Source of the DNA: Anoxybacillus mongoliensis
GTDB lineage: Bacteria; Bacillota; Bacilli; Bacillales; Anoxybacillaceae
Assembly (NCBI RefSeq): GCF_014201515.1
Contig: NZ_JACHEQ010000019.1
Location: 1-47,762, forward strand
Reading direction: 5' to 3'
Length of the DNA stretch: 47,762 bases
The number at the start of each line of letters is the position of its first letter. The first letter of the stretch is position 1. Below the pieces are notes generated by a model, which worked only from the letters and a program-made list of their open reading frames with translations, did no database searches and was not told where the DNA came from. Made by a program: the position numbers and the translations under genes. This document shows, one piece after another, positions 1 through 7,039 of the stretch.

Positions 1-45
1 TTATTTTCGTCGGTTCATCAAGGGAAACAAATATCAGAATGGAAT

Positions 46-82
46 AAAATGGTTGAAAGACAACTGTCTTTCAACCATTTTG
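46..82. terminator. Bidirectional intrinsic terminator
   Basis: A near-perfect hairpin pairs GGTTGAAAGAC with GTCTTTCAACC around a 4-nt loop and is flanked by AAAAT and ATTTT. It can therefore end transcription on either strand. It lies just downstream of the minus-strand CNNM/CorC gene and probably terminates the yugP-CNNM operon. Confidence 0.8.
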
Positions 83-105
83 TCAACAGTCTGAGAGGCG
101 CGTTA

Positions 106-1443
106 TTATAACGCAGCCTCTTCATTCATGTTCGCCACCACATCTACTGGCGATGGACGACGTGTCACTTCAATTTTTTTCACATGGTGACCGTCCAATT
201 GCACGACTTTAAAGACGTAATCACCAAATTCAATTTGCTCTCCAGGACGAATGTTATAACGCTCCGTTAACATCCATCCTCCAATCGTATCAACGTCTGT
301 ATCATCAATTTCTAAACCGAATAAATCGTTAATTTCACTAATGAGCACTTTTCCATCAACGATTGCACGGTTGTCATCGATCATTTGAATGAGCGGAGCT
401 TCATCTATGTCGAATTCATCTCGAATTTCTCCAACAATTTCTTCTAAAATATCTTCGACTGTCACTAAACCAGACGTTCCGCCATATTCATCAACTAAAA
501 TGGCCATATGAATGCGTTCTTTTTGCATTTTTACAAGCAAATCTTGAATAGGGATCGTTTCAATCACTTGAATAATTGGACGAATATAGTCGCGCAACTG
601 TTTTCGCTCTTGGCAGTTCACAACAAGATCGGTAAATAACTCTTTTACATTCACTAATCCAAGAATGTGATCTTTATCACCATCAATGACAGGATAACGT
701 GTATACTTTTCTTCACGAATTATTTGTAACACGTGATCCATGGAATCGTTGACATCTAACGCAATAATTTCTTTGCGCGGAACCATAATTTCTTTTGCCA
801 CACGATCGTCAAAGCGAAAAATGTTATTCACATATTTATATTCTGCATGGTTAATCTCTCCATTTTTATAACTGGCTGATAAAAGAAGACGCAATTCCTC
901 CTCAGAATGAGCCAGCTCCTGTTCGTTAGATAGCTCAAAACCAAACAAACGAACCGCCAAACGCGCAGATTGGTTTAATAACCAAATAAACGGGTACATG
1001 ACACGATAAAATAGCATGAGCGGACGCGCTGTCCATAGCGTAATCGCTTCCGCTTTTTGAATCGCAATCGTCTTCGGAGCCAATTCACCAATAACAACAT
1101 GAATGAACGTAATCGTTGCAAATGCGACAATAAATGAAGCCCCGTGCGCGAATGATGGAGATACATGAAACTGCTCAAAAAGTGGACGAAGCGCTCGCTC
1201 CACTGTCGGCTCCCCAAGCCAACCAAGCCCGAGTGATGTCATCGTTATCCCCAATTGATTTGCAGATAAATACTCATCTAAATGAGTGATGACATGTTTT
1301 GCCGCTACTGCTTTTTTGTTCCCTTCCTCGATTAATTGATCAATGCGCGAGGAGCGCACTTTTACAATCGCAAATTCTGAAGCAACAAAAAAACCAGTTA
1401 ACGCAATAAGAAAAACAATCATCCATAAACTAAATATGTCCAA
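106..1443 (-). CDS. CNNM/CorC-family membrane protein with CBS pair (hemolysin C-like)
   Basis: The product is a membrane protein of the CNNM/CorC (HlyC, YugS/MpfA-like) family, linked in relatives to Mg2+ export or homeostasis. The N-terminal DUF21 region begins with a membrane helix ending in FFVASEFAIVKVR and has further helices to about residue 160. A CBS-domain pair follows (about 205-330, with TRYPVIDGD and HMAILVDEYGGTSGLVT), then a C-terminal CorC_HlyC domain. A frame reaches a GTG at 1477-1479, but that codon overlaps the Shine-Dalgarno sequence. I prefer the TTG at 1441-1443, which gives the usual family N-terminus (DIFSLWMIVFLIALTGFF) and about 445 residues. It lies just downstream of the YugP-like gene and is probably cotranscribed with it. 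Confidence 0.88.
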   Translation of the reverse strand: MDIFSLWMIVFLIALTGFFVASEFAIVKVRSSRIDQLIEEGNKKAVAAKHVITHLDEYLSANQLGITMTSLGLGWLGEPTVERALRPLFEQFHVSPSFAHGASFIVAFATITFIHVVIGELAPKTIAIQKAEAITLWTARPLMLFYRVMYPFIWLLNQSARLAVRLFGFELSNEQELAHSEEELRLLLSASYKNGEINHAEYKYVNNIFRFDDRVAKEIMVPRKEIIALDVNDSMDHVLQIIREEKYTRYPVIDGDKDHILGLVNVKELFTDLVVNCQERKQLRDYIRPIIQVIETIPIQDLLVKMQKERIHMAILVDEYGGTSGLVTVEDILEEIVGEIRDEFDIDEAPLIQMIDDNRAIVDGKVLISEINDLFGLEIDDTDVDTIGGWMLTERYNIRPGEQIEFGDYVFKVVQLDGHHVKKIEVTRRPSPVDVVANMNEEAAL

Positions 1444-1450
1444 CGAACGT

Positions 1451-1484
1451 CCGCACGCATGAATGCGTGCGGATGCCACCTCCT
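1451..1484 (-). promoter_or_regulatory. Shine-Dalgarno plus start-site hairpin of the CNNM gene
   Basis: On the minus strand AGGAGGT (1478-1484) is followed by a perfect dyad (1451-1472, CCGCACGCAT against ATGCGTGCGG) and then by the TTG start at 1443. The linear distance of about 34 nt from SD to start is far too long, but folding the hairpin out leaves about 12 nt. Either the hairpin bridges the SD to the start codon or translation begins elsewhere. Confidence 0.5.
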
Positions 1485-1489
1485 ATTTA

Positions 1490-2176
1490 TTAATCTTCAT
1501 TGTTTCCTTGTACAAAAATAAGCACATACTTAATCAATTCTAACACCGAAATAAGTGCTGCAGCAACATATGTTAATGCCGCGGCATTTAACACTTTATT
1601 TACTCCACGTTCTTCCTCATTGCGAATGATGCCTTCTGCGATCATAAAATCTTTGGCACGTGAACTAGCATTAAACTCAACCGGCAATGTAATAACTTGG
1701 AATGCAACAGCAAACGAGAATAAAATAATCCCTAAACCAATTAAAGAAAACTGTTGTAATAAAAAGCCGCCAAGAAGAAGGAACGGCGCAATACCAGATG
1801 TAAAATTCACGAGCGGAAACATACGATGTCGCAAAACGAGCGCACCATACGCTTGTTGATGTTGCACCGCGTGACCGACTTCATGAGCCGCCACCGATAC
1901 CGCAGCAATGGAACGACCATAGTACACAGGCTCCGATAAACGAACCGCACGTGCAATCGGATCGTAATGATCTGTCAATGTACCCGGAACAAGCTCAACT
2001 GGCACATCGTATAGCCCGTTGCGATCTAAAATGAGACGCGCCACTTCCGCTCCTGTTAAACCAGATGAAGCGGGAACATCTGACCATTTGCTGAAGTTTC
2101 CTTTTACTTTAAATTGCGCCCAAATCGATACCACGAAGGCAATCAAAATAAGAAAATCCATTGGATGAAAAAACAT
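1490..2176 (-). CDS. yugP: YugP-like neutral zinc metallopeptidase, membrane bound
   Basis: This 228-aa protein matches the Zn-dependent peptidase family of B. subtilis YugP (PF04298). It has an N-terminal membrane helix (FLILIAFVVSIWAQF), the zinc motif HEVGHAVQHQQ at about residue 97, two hydrophobic helices in the middle and a C-terminal helix. A good ribosome site (GGAGGG) precedes the ATG. The gene sits upstream of the CNNM gene in the same direction, with the next gene's ribosome site right behind its stop. The physiological substrate is not known from sequence. Confidence 0.85.
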   Translation of the reverse strand: MFFHPMDFLILIAFVVSIWAQFKVKGNFSKWSDVPASSGLTGAEVARLILDRNGLYDVPVELVPGTLTDHYDPIARAVRLSEPVYYGRSIAAVSVAAHEVGHAVQHQQAYGALVLRHRMFPLVNFTSGIAPFLLLGGFLLQQFSLIGLGIILFSFAVAFQVITLPVEFNASSRAKDFMIAEGIIRNEEERGVNKVLNAAALTYVAAALISVLELIKYVLIFVQGNNED

Positions 2177-2288
2177 ACAATCATCCCTCCGTTACTTTAT
2201 ATTTTAATGGAAAATGACTGAAAATAAAAGAGAATGTCTTCACATACATTATATACGACTATTGTGTCCAAAAAGTTTCACAAAATCG

Positions 2289-2312
2289 AAAAAACCTCGC
2301 AAATTGCGAGGT
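2289..2312 (-). terminator. Intrinsic terminator of the MBL/rhodanese gene
   Basis: On the minus strand AACCTCGC-AATTT-GCGAGGTT is followed by a run of six T. It lies 18 nt past the stop of the rhodanese-MBL gene and closes the sulfur cluster. Confidence 0.85.
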
Positions 2313-2329
2313 TGAATAAAATTCCTTTT

Positions 2330-3463
2330 TTAGTGTGTATGGTGAACTGCACAACGGTTCGGACCGATTTCAAGTTCTTGTTGTTGTTCTGGTGTAGCAT
2401 CTTTTACACCGCGGTTAATAGCGATAATGTCTTCAAAGTTTGGCGGTGTTTCAGAAGATGCAGATTGCGCCACATGCTCAACAAACTCTTCTTCTGTTTT
2501 TCCCTGCATAATTTCATTCATTTGACGAATGTTTCCTAACGTATTTCCAATATATCCTTGCTCGTTCACTTCTTGATCGAAGTTTGCATAGTGTGCAGGA
2601 AGCACAATAACATCGTCCGCAATTTGTGCAACTTTGTTATACACTGTGTCGTATAAATCTTTTGCCCATTCACGCGCTTTTCCACCAAGGTCTGGTCGAC
2701 CGAGACCGCTGACAAAAATCGTATCGCCAGAGAACAACAATTTGTTGTTTACGAAAAATGATACACTACCTGGTGTATGACCTGGTGTTTTAATCGCCAA
2801 TACTTCTAAACTTACTTTTTCAAACTCAATGCGATCATAGTTTTCTAGCGGTTCAAACTCAAATACGGCACCTTCACTCTTCATCAAGTAATACGTCGCA
2901 CCTGTTTGTTTCGCTAATTCATATCCACCAGAAATATGGTCAGCATGCAAATGTGAATCAACGATATGTGTAATCGCTACGTTTTCTTTTTGAGCGACTT
3001 CTTTATACACATCAATAAATCGAGATGGGTCGACGATTAACGCTTCTTTTCCTGATACGACCATGTAAGAAAGACATCCTTTACCGACGCGAATAAATTG
3101 ATATACTTTTATATCGTTATCTTGATATACAACAACAGGGTATAAATACTCGCTCCACGCTTTCATGCCACCTTTTAAATAAAACACTTCTAATCCTTTT
3201 TCGGCAAGCATGTCAGCGACCATCATCGAAGACCCTTCTTTTGCACAAACGACAACAATTTTTTTGTCTTTTGGCAAACGCTCTAACACAGATTCAACGC
3301 CATCGATTAATTCAAAATAAGGAATGTTTAAATATTCAATGTGTTCTCCTTCAATTTTCCAATCAGCAAAATCAGATTCGTTACGAACATCAAATAAGAA
3401 AAACGGTTCTTTATTGACAATCATCTCATTGATTTGTTGTGCTGTTAACGCATATACTGCCAT
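2330..3463 (-). CDS. Rhodanese / metallo-beta-lactamase fusion, probable persulfide dioxygenase
   Basis: The 377-aa product has an N-terminal rhodanese domain (about 1-105; candidate active-site Cys in VVVVCAKEGSS) and a metallo-beta-lactamase domain (about 120-320). The latter has the metal motif HLHADH, later ligands in TPGHTPGS and SGDTIF, and a C-terminal LPAHY. This resembles ETHE1/CstB-type persulfide dioxygenases that oxidise glutathione or other low-molecular-weight persulfides to sulfite, although CstB itself has a different domain order. The context of rhodaneses, TusA and a sulfite exporter supports a role in clearing reactive sulfur. It has its own operator upstream (3484-3499) and may also be read through from the glutaredoxin gene. 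The C-terminal 50 residues end in HHTH, a possible extra metal site. Confidence 0.85.
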   Translation of the reverse strand: MAVYALTAQQINEMIVNKEPFFLFDVRNESDFADWKIEGEHIEYLNIPYFELIDGVESVLERLPKDKKIVVVCAKEGSSMMVADMLAEKGLEVFYLKGGMKAWSEYLYPVVVYQDNDIKVYQFIRVGKGCLSYMVVSGKEALIVDPSRFIDVYKEVAQKENVAITHIVDSHLHADHISGGYELAKQTGATYYLMKSEGAVFEFEPLENYDRIEFEKVSLEVLAIKTPGHTPGSVSFFVNNKLLFSGDTIFVSGLGRPDLGGKAREWAKDLYDTVYNKVAQIADDVIVLPAHYANFDQEVNEQGYIGNTLGNIRQMNEIMQGKTEEEFVEHVAQSASSETPPNFEDIIAINRGVKDATPEQQQELEIGPNRCAVHHTH

Positions 3464-3483
3464 TTCGCATCCACCTCTCCTTT

Positions 3484-3499
3484 ATACCTTATAGGGTAT
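3484..3499 (-). promoter_or_regulatory. Operator of the rhodanese-MBL gene (CsoR/CstR-like dyad)
   Basis: ATACCTTATAGGGTAT is an imperfect palindrome between the glutaredoxin stop and the MBL gene start. The same 16-bp pattern, ATACyCyTATrrGTAT, occurs at 3784-3799, 6196-6211 and 6242-6257. CsoR/CstR-family repressors bind A/T-flanked GC dyads of similar size; assigning the regulator is inference because no regulator gene is in the window. Confidence 0.6.
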
Positions 3500-3516
3500 T
3501 TTTATAGATAAAAAAA

Positions 3517-3750
3517 TTATTGTTGTAACAATTGCATAATGCGTTGCGGATCAAACCCAATCACCCAACGCCCATTAATTTCTGTTTGTGGCACACCCAT
3601 TTGTCCTGTTGAGCGAACAACGTATTCAACAGCCTCAGGATGTTGGTGTAAATTCACTTCTTTAAATGGGATGCCACGTTCAGCTAAAAAGTTTTTTAAT
3701 AATGTGCAATATGGACATGTTGTCGTCGTATATACGGTTACTTGTTTCAT
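3517..3750 (-). CDS. Glutaredoxin / NrdH-like thiol-disulfide protein
   Basis: A 77-aa thioredoxin-fold protein with the CPYC redox motif at residues 12-15, followed by the cis-Pro segment GVPQTEING. Its length fits the NrdH/glutaredoxin family. Within the sulfur cluster it may reduce persulfides or the Cys of the neighbouring rhodaneses; this is inference. It has its own promoter and operator, starts with ATG behind GGAGGAATG, and is followed after 53 nt by the rhodanese-MBL gene. Confidence 0.85.
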   Translation of the reverse strand: MKQVTVYTTTTCPYCTLLKNFLAERGIPFKEVNLHQHPEAVEYVVRSTGQMGVPQTEINGRWVIGFDPQRIMQLLQQ

Positions 3751-3783
3751 CGGTTCATTCCTCCTTTATGTTCCTGTGTTTAT

Positions 3784-3825
3784 ATACCCCTATAAGTATT
3801 ATAACATAAAGGATGAACTTTTCAA
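3784..3825 (-). promoter_or_regulatory. Sigma-A promoter with CsoR/CstR-like operator for the glutaredoxin gene
   Basis: On the minus strand TTGAAA (3820-3825), a 16-bp spacer and TATAAT (3798-3803) form a good sigma-A promoter. The dyad ATACCCCTATAAGTAT (3784-3799, plus-strand reading) overlaps the downstream edge of the -10 box, where a repressor would block initiation. Confidence 0.7.
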
Positions 3826-3831
3826 CAGTTT

Positions 3832-4614
3832 TTACAAAATATCCAACCAAATTTTTATCGCTGTTGCTACAATTAGTGCGGCTAATATAAACTGTAATAC
3901 TTTTGTATTTACCTTTTTACCAACATTCGCTCCAATAGGAGAAGCAATTAAGCTTGCAACAACCATAATAAACGCGGTCCAAAAATCAAATTGACCTGTT
4001 GTAATTTTCCCTATAGTTGCCCCAATGGATGAAATAAACGTAATCGCTAATGATGTAGCGATCGTCATACGCGTTGGGATTTTTAATACAACAAGCATAA
4101 TTGGTACAAGAATAAATGCCCCTGCGGCACCAACAATACCAGCACTCACTCCGACAACGAATGCTAACGCTGCTGCAAGCCATTTATTAAATGTGACTTG
4201 ATCGAGTGGAATGTCATCAATTCCTTTTTTAGGAACAAACATCATGATCGCAGCAATCGTCGCTAGCACCGCATAAACGATGTTAATGCCACCTTCGCTC
4301 ATTAATTTTGAACCATAACCACCAATGAAACTACCGATTAAAATGCTCGTTCCCATGTAAATAATTAACGTTTTATTTAAATATCCACCTTTACGGTACG
4401 CCCAAACGCCTCCGATTGTCGCAAACAATACTTGAATAGCGCTAATCCCTGATACTTCATGGGCGCTAAACGCAGCGTAACCAAGCAATGGTGGGATATA
4501 AAGCAACATCGGATATTTAATAATCGATCCGCCAATTCCAACCATTCCAGAAATAAACGAACCGATAAATCCAATTAAAAAAATTGTAATAATAAAACCG
4601 ATGGCCATGCTCAT
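3832..4614 (-). CDS. TauE/SafE-family sulfite/sulfur exporter
   Basis: A 260-aa polytopic membrane protein with about eight hydrophobic segments and the glycine-rich family motifs [20 protein letters not shown] near the N-terminus and [20 protein letters not shown] in the second half. Together these form the two repeats of the TauE/SafE fold. Family members export sulfite, sulfoacetate or related anions. As the last gene of the rhodanese-TusA operon it would remove sulfite made by the persulfide dioxygenase. A hairpin lies between it and tusA. Confidence 0.85.
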   Translation of the reverse strand: MSMAIGFIITIFLIGFIGSFISGMVGIGGSIIKYPMLLYIPPLLGYAAFSAHEVSGISAIQVLFATIGGVWAYRKGGYLNKTLIIYMGTSILIGSFIGGYGSKLMSEGGINIVYAVLATIAAIMMFVPKKGIDDIPLDQVTFNKWLAAALAFVVGVSAGIVGAAGAFILVPIMLVVLKIPTRMTIATSLAITFISSIGATIGKITTGQFDFWTAFIMVVASLIASPIGANVGKKVNTKVLQFILAALIVATAIKIWLDIL

Positions 4615-4628
4615 TCACTCCTTATATG

Positions 4629-4655
4629 AAGCATCGGGACATATGCCCGATGCTT
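4629..4655 (-). promoter_or_regulatory. Intercistronic hairpin between tusA and the TauE gene
   Basis: AAGCATCGGG pairs perfectly with CCCGATGCTT around a 7-nt loop. No T-run follows; the next gene's ribosome site does. It could be a partial terminator or an RNA-processing or stability element that lowers exporter expression relative to the soluble sulfur carriers. Confidence 0.5.
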
Positions 4656-4656
4656 G

Positions 4657-4884
4657 TTACGCTTTACGAATCCAAAATTTTAGTACGTCTCCTTCTTCAA
4701 CCATATCGATCATTTCATGACCAGCTGATTTTGCCCATGCAGATAAGTCGTTTTTAGCTCCTTTATCAGTTACATGAACTTCTAAAACTTGACCAGATTG
4801 TAATGTATCCATTCCCTTTTTCGTACGAACGATTGGCAATGGACATGCAAGTCCCTTTGCATCAACAAGAAGATCTGCTTTCAT
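4657..4884 (-). CDS. tusA: TusA-family sulfurtransferase
   Basis: A 75-aa protein of the TusA/SirA/YedF family with the signature CPLPIVRTKK; its Cys accepts sulfane sulfur as a persulfide. It is nearly the same length and sequence type as the N-terminal domain of the TusA-rhodanese fusion at 5288-5869, indicating a duplication within the cluster. It lies between the DsrE-like gene and the exporter gene, with AGGAGGAAG before its ATG. Confidence 0.85.
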   Translation of the reverse strand: MKADLLVDAKGLACPLPIVRTKKGMDTLQSGQVLEVHVTDKGAKNDLSAWAKSAGHEMIDMVEEGDVLKFWIRKA

Positions 4885-4895
4885 GTTCTTCCTCC

Positions 4896-5291
4896 TTAGA
4901 ATGTTAACGTGATGTCGGCATCTTTTGCGAAATCGAGGAATGTCACTGCTCCACCAACATCAATACCATCGACAAAATGTTCTTTTGTTAATCCCATAAC
5001 ATCCATTGTCATTTGACAAGCGATAAACTTCACACCCATTTCTTGCGCCATGCTTACAAGTTCAGGGATGGATGGGACGTTTGCTTGGGCAAATCCTTGT
5101 TGAATTTGCTCTTTTCCTTCTGGAAGTGGCAATTGTTGATATGCTTCTTTATGAATTAAATTTAATCCTTCGAATGTAAAGAAAATCGCTACCTCTGCTT
5201 CTGTTGCTGCTGCTGCTGTTGCAATGTTAAATACCTTATATGCGTCAAATAAACCACCATTTGCTGCAATAATAGCTACACGTTTTTTCAT
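4896..5291 (-). CDS. DsrE/DsrF-like sulfur-relay protein
   Basis: A 131-aa protein with a Rossmann-like DsrE fold: VAIIAANGGLFDAYKVFNIA at the N-terminus and a single likely active Cys in FIACQMTMDVMG. Relatives (DsrE2 type) pass sulfane sulfur between TusA and rhodaneses. Its start overlaps the stop of the TusA-rhodanese gene by 4 nt (ATGA), so the two are translationally coupled. Confidence 0.8.
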   Translation of the reverse strand: MKKRVAIIAANGGLFDAYKVFNIATAAAATEAEVAIFFTFEGLNLIHKEAYQQLPLPEGKEQIQQGFAQANVPSIPELVSMAQEMGVKFIACQMTMDVMGLTKEHFVDGIDVGGAVTFLDFAKDADITLTF

Positions 5292-5869
5292 TGTTCATTT
5301 CCTCCTTTAGTAATTGTTCCTTGCCATTGTGTCATACCTGGAATGACGTTAAATACACGTGTAAATCCTTTTTCAGCGAGTTGTTGCGCAGCTAAATCGC
5401 TGCGATTACCTGTTCGGCAAATGACATAAATTGTTTCATCTTTATTTAATTCATTTAATCGCTCTTCTAATTGTCCGAGCGGGATATGATATGCTCCTGG
5501 AATATGACCAAATACATACTCGGCTTCCTCACGAACGTCTAAAATAAATACTTGTTCATTGTTTTCTACTTTCTTTTGTAACTCCTCTAAAGAAACAACG
5601 TGAGGATATTTTGTTTCTTCCTTGACTTCCGTAGGATTTGCTTTACGAAGATAATGTTTGAGTACATCACCTTCCTCAATCGTGCCGATATATTGATGCC
5701 CTGTATTTTTTGCCCAACCTTGAATATCAGCAAGTGAACCTTTATCTGTCGCTTGCACTTCAAGCACTTGGCCGGGCTGTAGTTGTTCCATCGCCTTTTT
5801 CGTGCGCACGATCGGCATCGGACACGTGAGCCCCTTTGCATCAACAACTAGATCGACGTGAATCGTCAT
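5288..5869 (-). CDS. TusA-rhodanese fusion protein
   Basis: The 193-aa product joins an N-terminal TusA domain (CPMPIVRTKK, about 5-78) to a C-terminal rhodanese domain (about 90-190) with the active-site loop CRTGNRSD. The fusion puts a sulfur donor loop and an acceptor carrier in one chain. It is the second gene of the operon starting at 6180. The TusA half resembles the separate tusA gene and the rhodanese half resembles the first gene, so the gene may have arisen by fusion of duplicates. Confidence 0.87.
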   Translation of the reverse strand: MTIHVDLVVDAKGLTCPMPIVRTKKAMEQLQPGQVLEVQATDKGSLADIQGWAKNTGHQYIGTIEEGDVLKHYLRKANPTEVKEETKYPHVVSLEELQKKVENNEQVFILDVREEAEYVFGHIPGAYHIPLGQLEERLNELNKDETIYVICRTGNRSDLAAQQLAEKGFTRVFNVIPGMTQWQGTITKGGNEQ

Positions 5870-5880
5870 TCCATTCCCCC

Positions 5881-6180
5881 CTATCGTTCAATTTCGCCTG
5901 TCCATTCAAGCATACCGCCTGTCATATTTACAACGCGGTATCCGTAACTTTCTAACAACTGACAAGCCATGCCGCTTCGATTTCCTGAACGGCAAACAAG
6001 AATATGTTCTTCGTTTTTATCAATTTCATTCATCCGCTCAAGCAGTTCGCCAAGCGGGATGTGACGAGCACCTGGGATTTTGCCTTGAGCTACTTCCTCA
6101 TATTCGCGCACATCGATAATGCTTAGTGCACGACCTTCTTTTAATTGTTGCTCCACTTCTTGTGGTAATATTTGTTTCAT
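5881..6180 (-). CDS. Single-domain rhodanese
   Basis: A 99-aa rhodanese with the active-site loop CRSGNRSGMA and the fold landmarks IIDVREYEEVAQGKIPGARHIPLGEL. I place the start at the ATG at 6178-6180, 5 nt behind GAGAGGTGA, and not at the GTG inside that ribosome site. It is the first gene of the sulfur operon, expressed from the promoter at 6256-6284. Confidence 0.85.
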   Translation of the reverse strand: MKQILPQEVEQQLKEGRALSIIDVREYEEVAQGKIPGARHIPLGELLERMNEIDKNEEHILVCRSGNRSGMACQLLESYGYRVVNMTGGMLEWTGEIER

Positions 6181-6195
6181 CTTTCTCACCTCTCT

Positions 6196-6211
6196 ATACT
6201 CATAAGGGTAT
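6196..6211 (-). promoter_or_regulatory. Promoter-proximal operator of the sulfur operon
   Basis: ATACTCATAAGGGTAT matches the 16-bp dyad seen at 3484 and 3784. It lies in the 5' leader, about 46 bp from the second copy at 6242, so a tetrameric repressor could occupy both copies. Confidence 0.55.
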
Positions 6212-6241
6212 ATCAGACTGTAAAAAAATAATTTATTACCA

Positions 6242-6257
6242 TTACCTCTATGAGTAT
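6242..6257 (-). promoter_or_regulatory. Operator overlapping the -10 box of the sulfur operon
   Basis: TTACCTCTATGAGTAT differs from the shared dyad in its first base. It touches the -10 hexamer (6256-6261), the same arrangement as at the glutaredoxin promoter. Confidence 0.55.
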
Positions 6258-6284
6258 ATTACAAAACCCCCACCCGTTTGTCAA
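6256..6284 (-). promoter_or_regulatory. Sigma-A promoter of the sulfur operon
   Basis: On the minus strand TTGACA (6279-6284), a 17-bp spacer and TAATAT (6256-6261) form a strong promoter. It reads into the single-domain rhodanese and the four genes behind it. Confidence 0.8.
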
Positions 6285-6297
6285 CTGTTTTTTCTCC

Positions 6298-6324
6298 AAA
6301 AAAAAAACCTTGCATGACACAAGG
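6298..6324 (-). terminator. Native yhbH terminator, now separated from yhbH
   Basis: CCTTG-7 nt-CAAGG followed by a long T-run on the minus strand, directly behind the displaced yhbH 3' end. It would have ended the intact prkA-yhbH region and now sits just outside the prophage. Confidence 0.75.
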
Positions 6325-6326
6325 AT

Positions 6327-6474
6327 TTAAACGAGTGTTTTATGCTCTTCTTTTCGGAAAAAGTTTCTCATCGCCTGTAACACATCTGATTTTTGTTTTA
6401 AAATGTAATAGCGAAATTTTTCATCCTTAATATGTTTGTATGCTGACATGAGCGTCGAGTGACGATTGTACTGA
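6327..6474 (-). pseudogene. yhbH: Displaced native 3' end of yhbH
   Basis: Read on the minus strand this stretch encodes [20 protein letters not shown] and continues to [20 protein letters not shown] and a TAA at 6327-6329. It aligns with the last 50 residues of the YhbH frame at 39645-40814 ([20 protein letters not shown]...). It has no start and joins prophage DNA at the shared core TTGTACTGAT, so it is the part of the original host gene cut off by integration. Confidence 0.92.
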
Positions 6475-6496
6475 TACAACTATACACCCTATACAC
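6445..6496. other. attL (prophage left junction)
   Basis: The host half is yhbH 3' sequence up to the core TTGTACTGAT (6466-6475). The phage half (6475-6496) reads TACAAC..TACACCC..TACAC and is the inverted partner of the phage half at 39776-39797. The same core is found at 39793-39802. Confidence 0.88.
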
Positions 6497-6504
6497 GTTT
6501 TTAA

Positions 6505-6533
6505 GGTGTAGCTCTGTGAAAAAGAGCCACACC
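6505..6533 (-). terminator. Hairpin ending the left-most prophage gene
   Basis: GGTGT-GCTCT pairs with AGAGC-ACACC (one mismatch), 7-nt loop, directly after the stop of the 115-aa ORF on the minus strand. The T-run is weak (TTAAAAA), so termination may be partial. Confidence 0.55.
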
Positions 6534-6534
6534 A

Positions 6535-6882
6535 TTAGAGTGGATACCAGTCTACATTGCCAGCTTCGATAATAATAATGTTCACTCCATCAGTTACTAT
6601 TTTGGCTCTTTCAGACGATTGGTTTTTGGAAATAAGAACAACTTCTAATATTTCATCAGCATCAAAATCCTTAACACAATCTGTTTCAAAGCATGTCACA
6701 TCTTCAAAAACAATGAATCCATCAATCATTTCAGGATCTTTGCTTTCATCATAATCAGATTTCTGCCATTTACATAACTCAGTTTCAAGAAATACTCTTT
6801 TTGTAATGGAATCATATTCCACATTATTAATTAAACTCCCATGTAAATTATATCTTTTAAGAAAATCAGATATTCTCATCAT
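6535..6882 (-). CDS. Hypothetical 115-aa prophage cargo protein
   Basis: I do not recognise this protein. It is acidic, predicted mixed alpha/beta, has two Cys near the middle (CFETDC) and one in ELCKW, and has no signal peptide or membrane helix. A ribosome site (ACGGAGAA) precedes ATGATG. Its place between attL and the lysis genes, with a hairpin of its own behind it, marks it as a lysogen-expressed accessory gene; small acidic proteins in such places are often immunity or defence factors, but nothing here proves that. Confidence 0.65.
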   Translation of the reverse strand: MMRISDFLKRYNLHGSLINNVEYDSITKRVFLETELCKWQKSDYDESKDPEMIDGFIVFEDVTCFETDCVKDFDADEILEVVLISKNQSSERAKIVTDGVNIIIIEAGNVDWYPL

Positions 6883-6914
6883 TTCTCCGTTACAGAAAAC
6901 TTATAAGATTTTAT

Positions 6915-7039
6915 AATACTTTATAAAGTCTACGTTTCCTTCCTTGTTCATCGCGCCCGATTTCGCGAAAAGCTACTCTCGTTTCCTTGGCGCTCCGAAG
7001 GCTTCACTTCCCCACTAACGTATGAGTACATGTGTCGCT
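6915..7039 (-). ncRNA. Possible omega-RNA (HEARO-like) relic downstream of tnpB
   Basis: Immediately 3' of a TnpB C-terminal relic lies a GC-rich segment with GTGGGGAAGTGAAGCC, CTTCGGAGCGCC and GGAAACGAGAG, followed by GCGAAATCGGGCGCGATG. In IS200/IS605-type elements the omega-RNA scaffold occupies this place. The boundaries, fold and any guide sequence are not certain. Confidence 0.35.
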
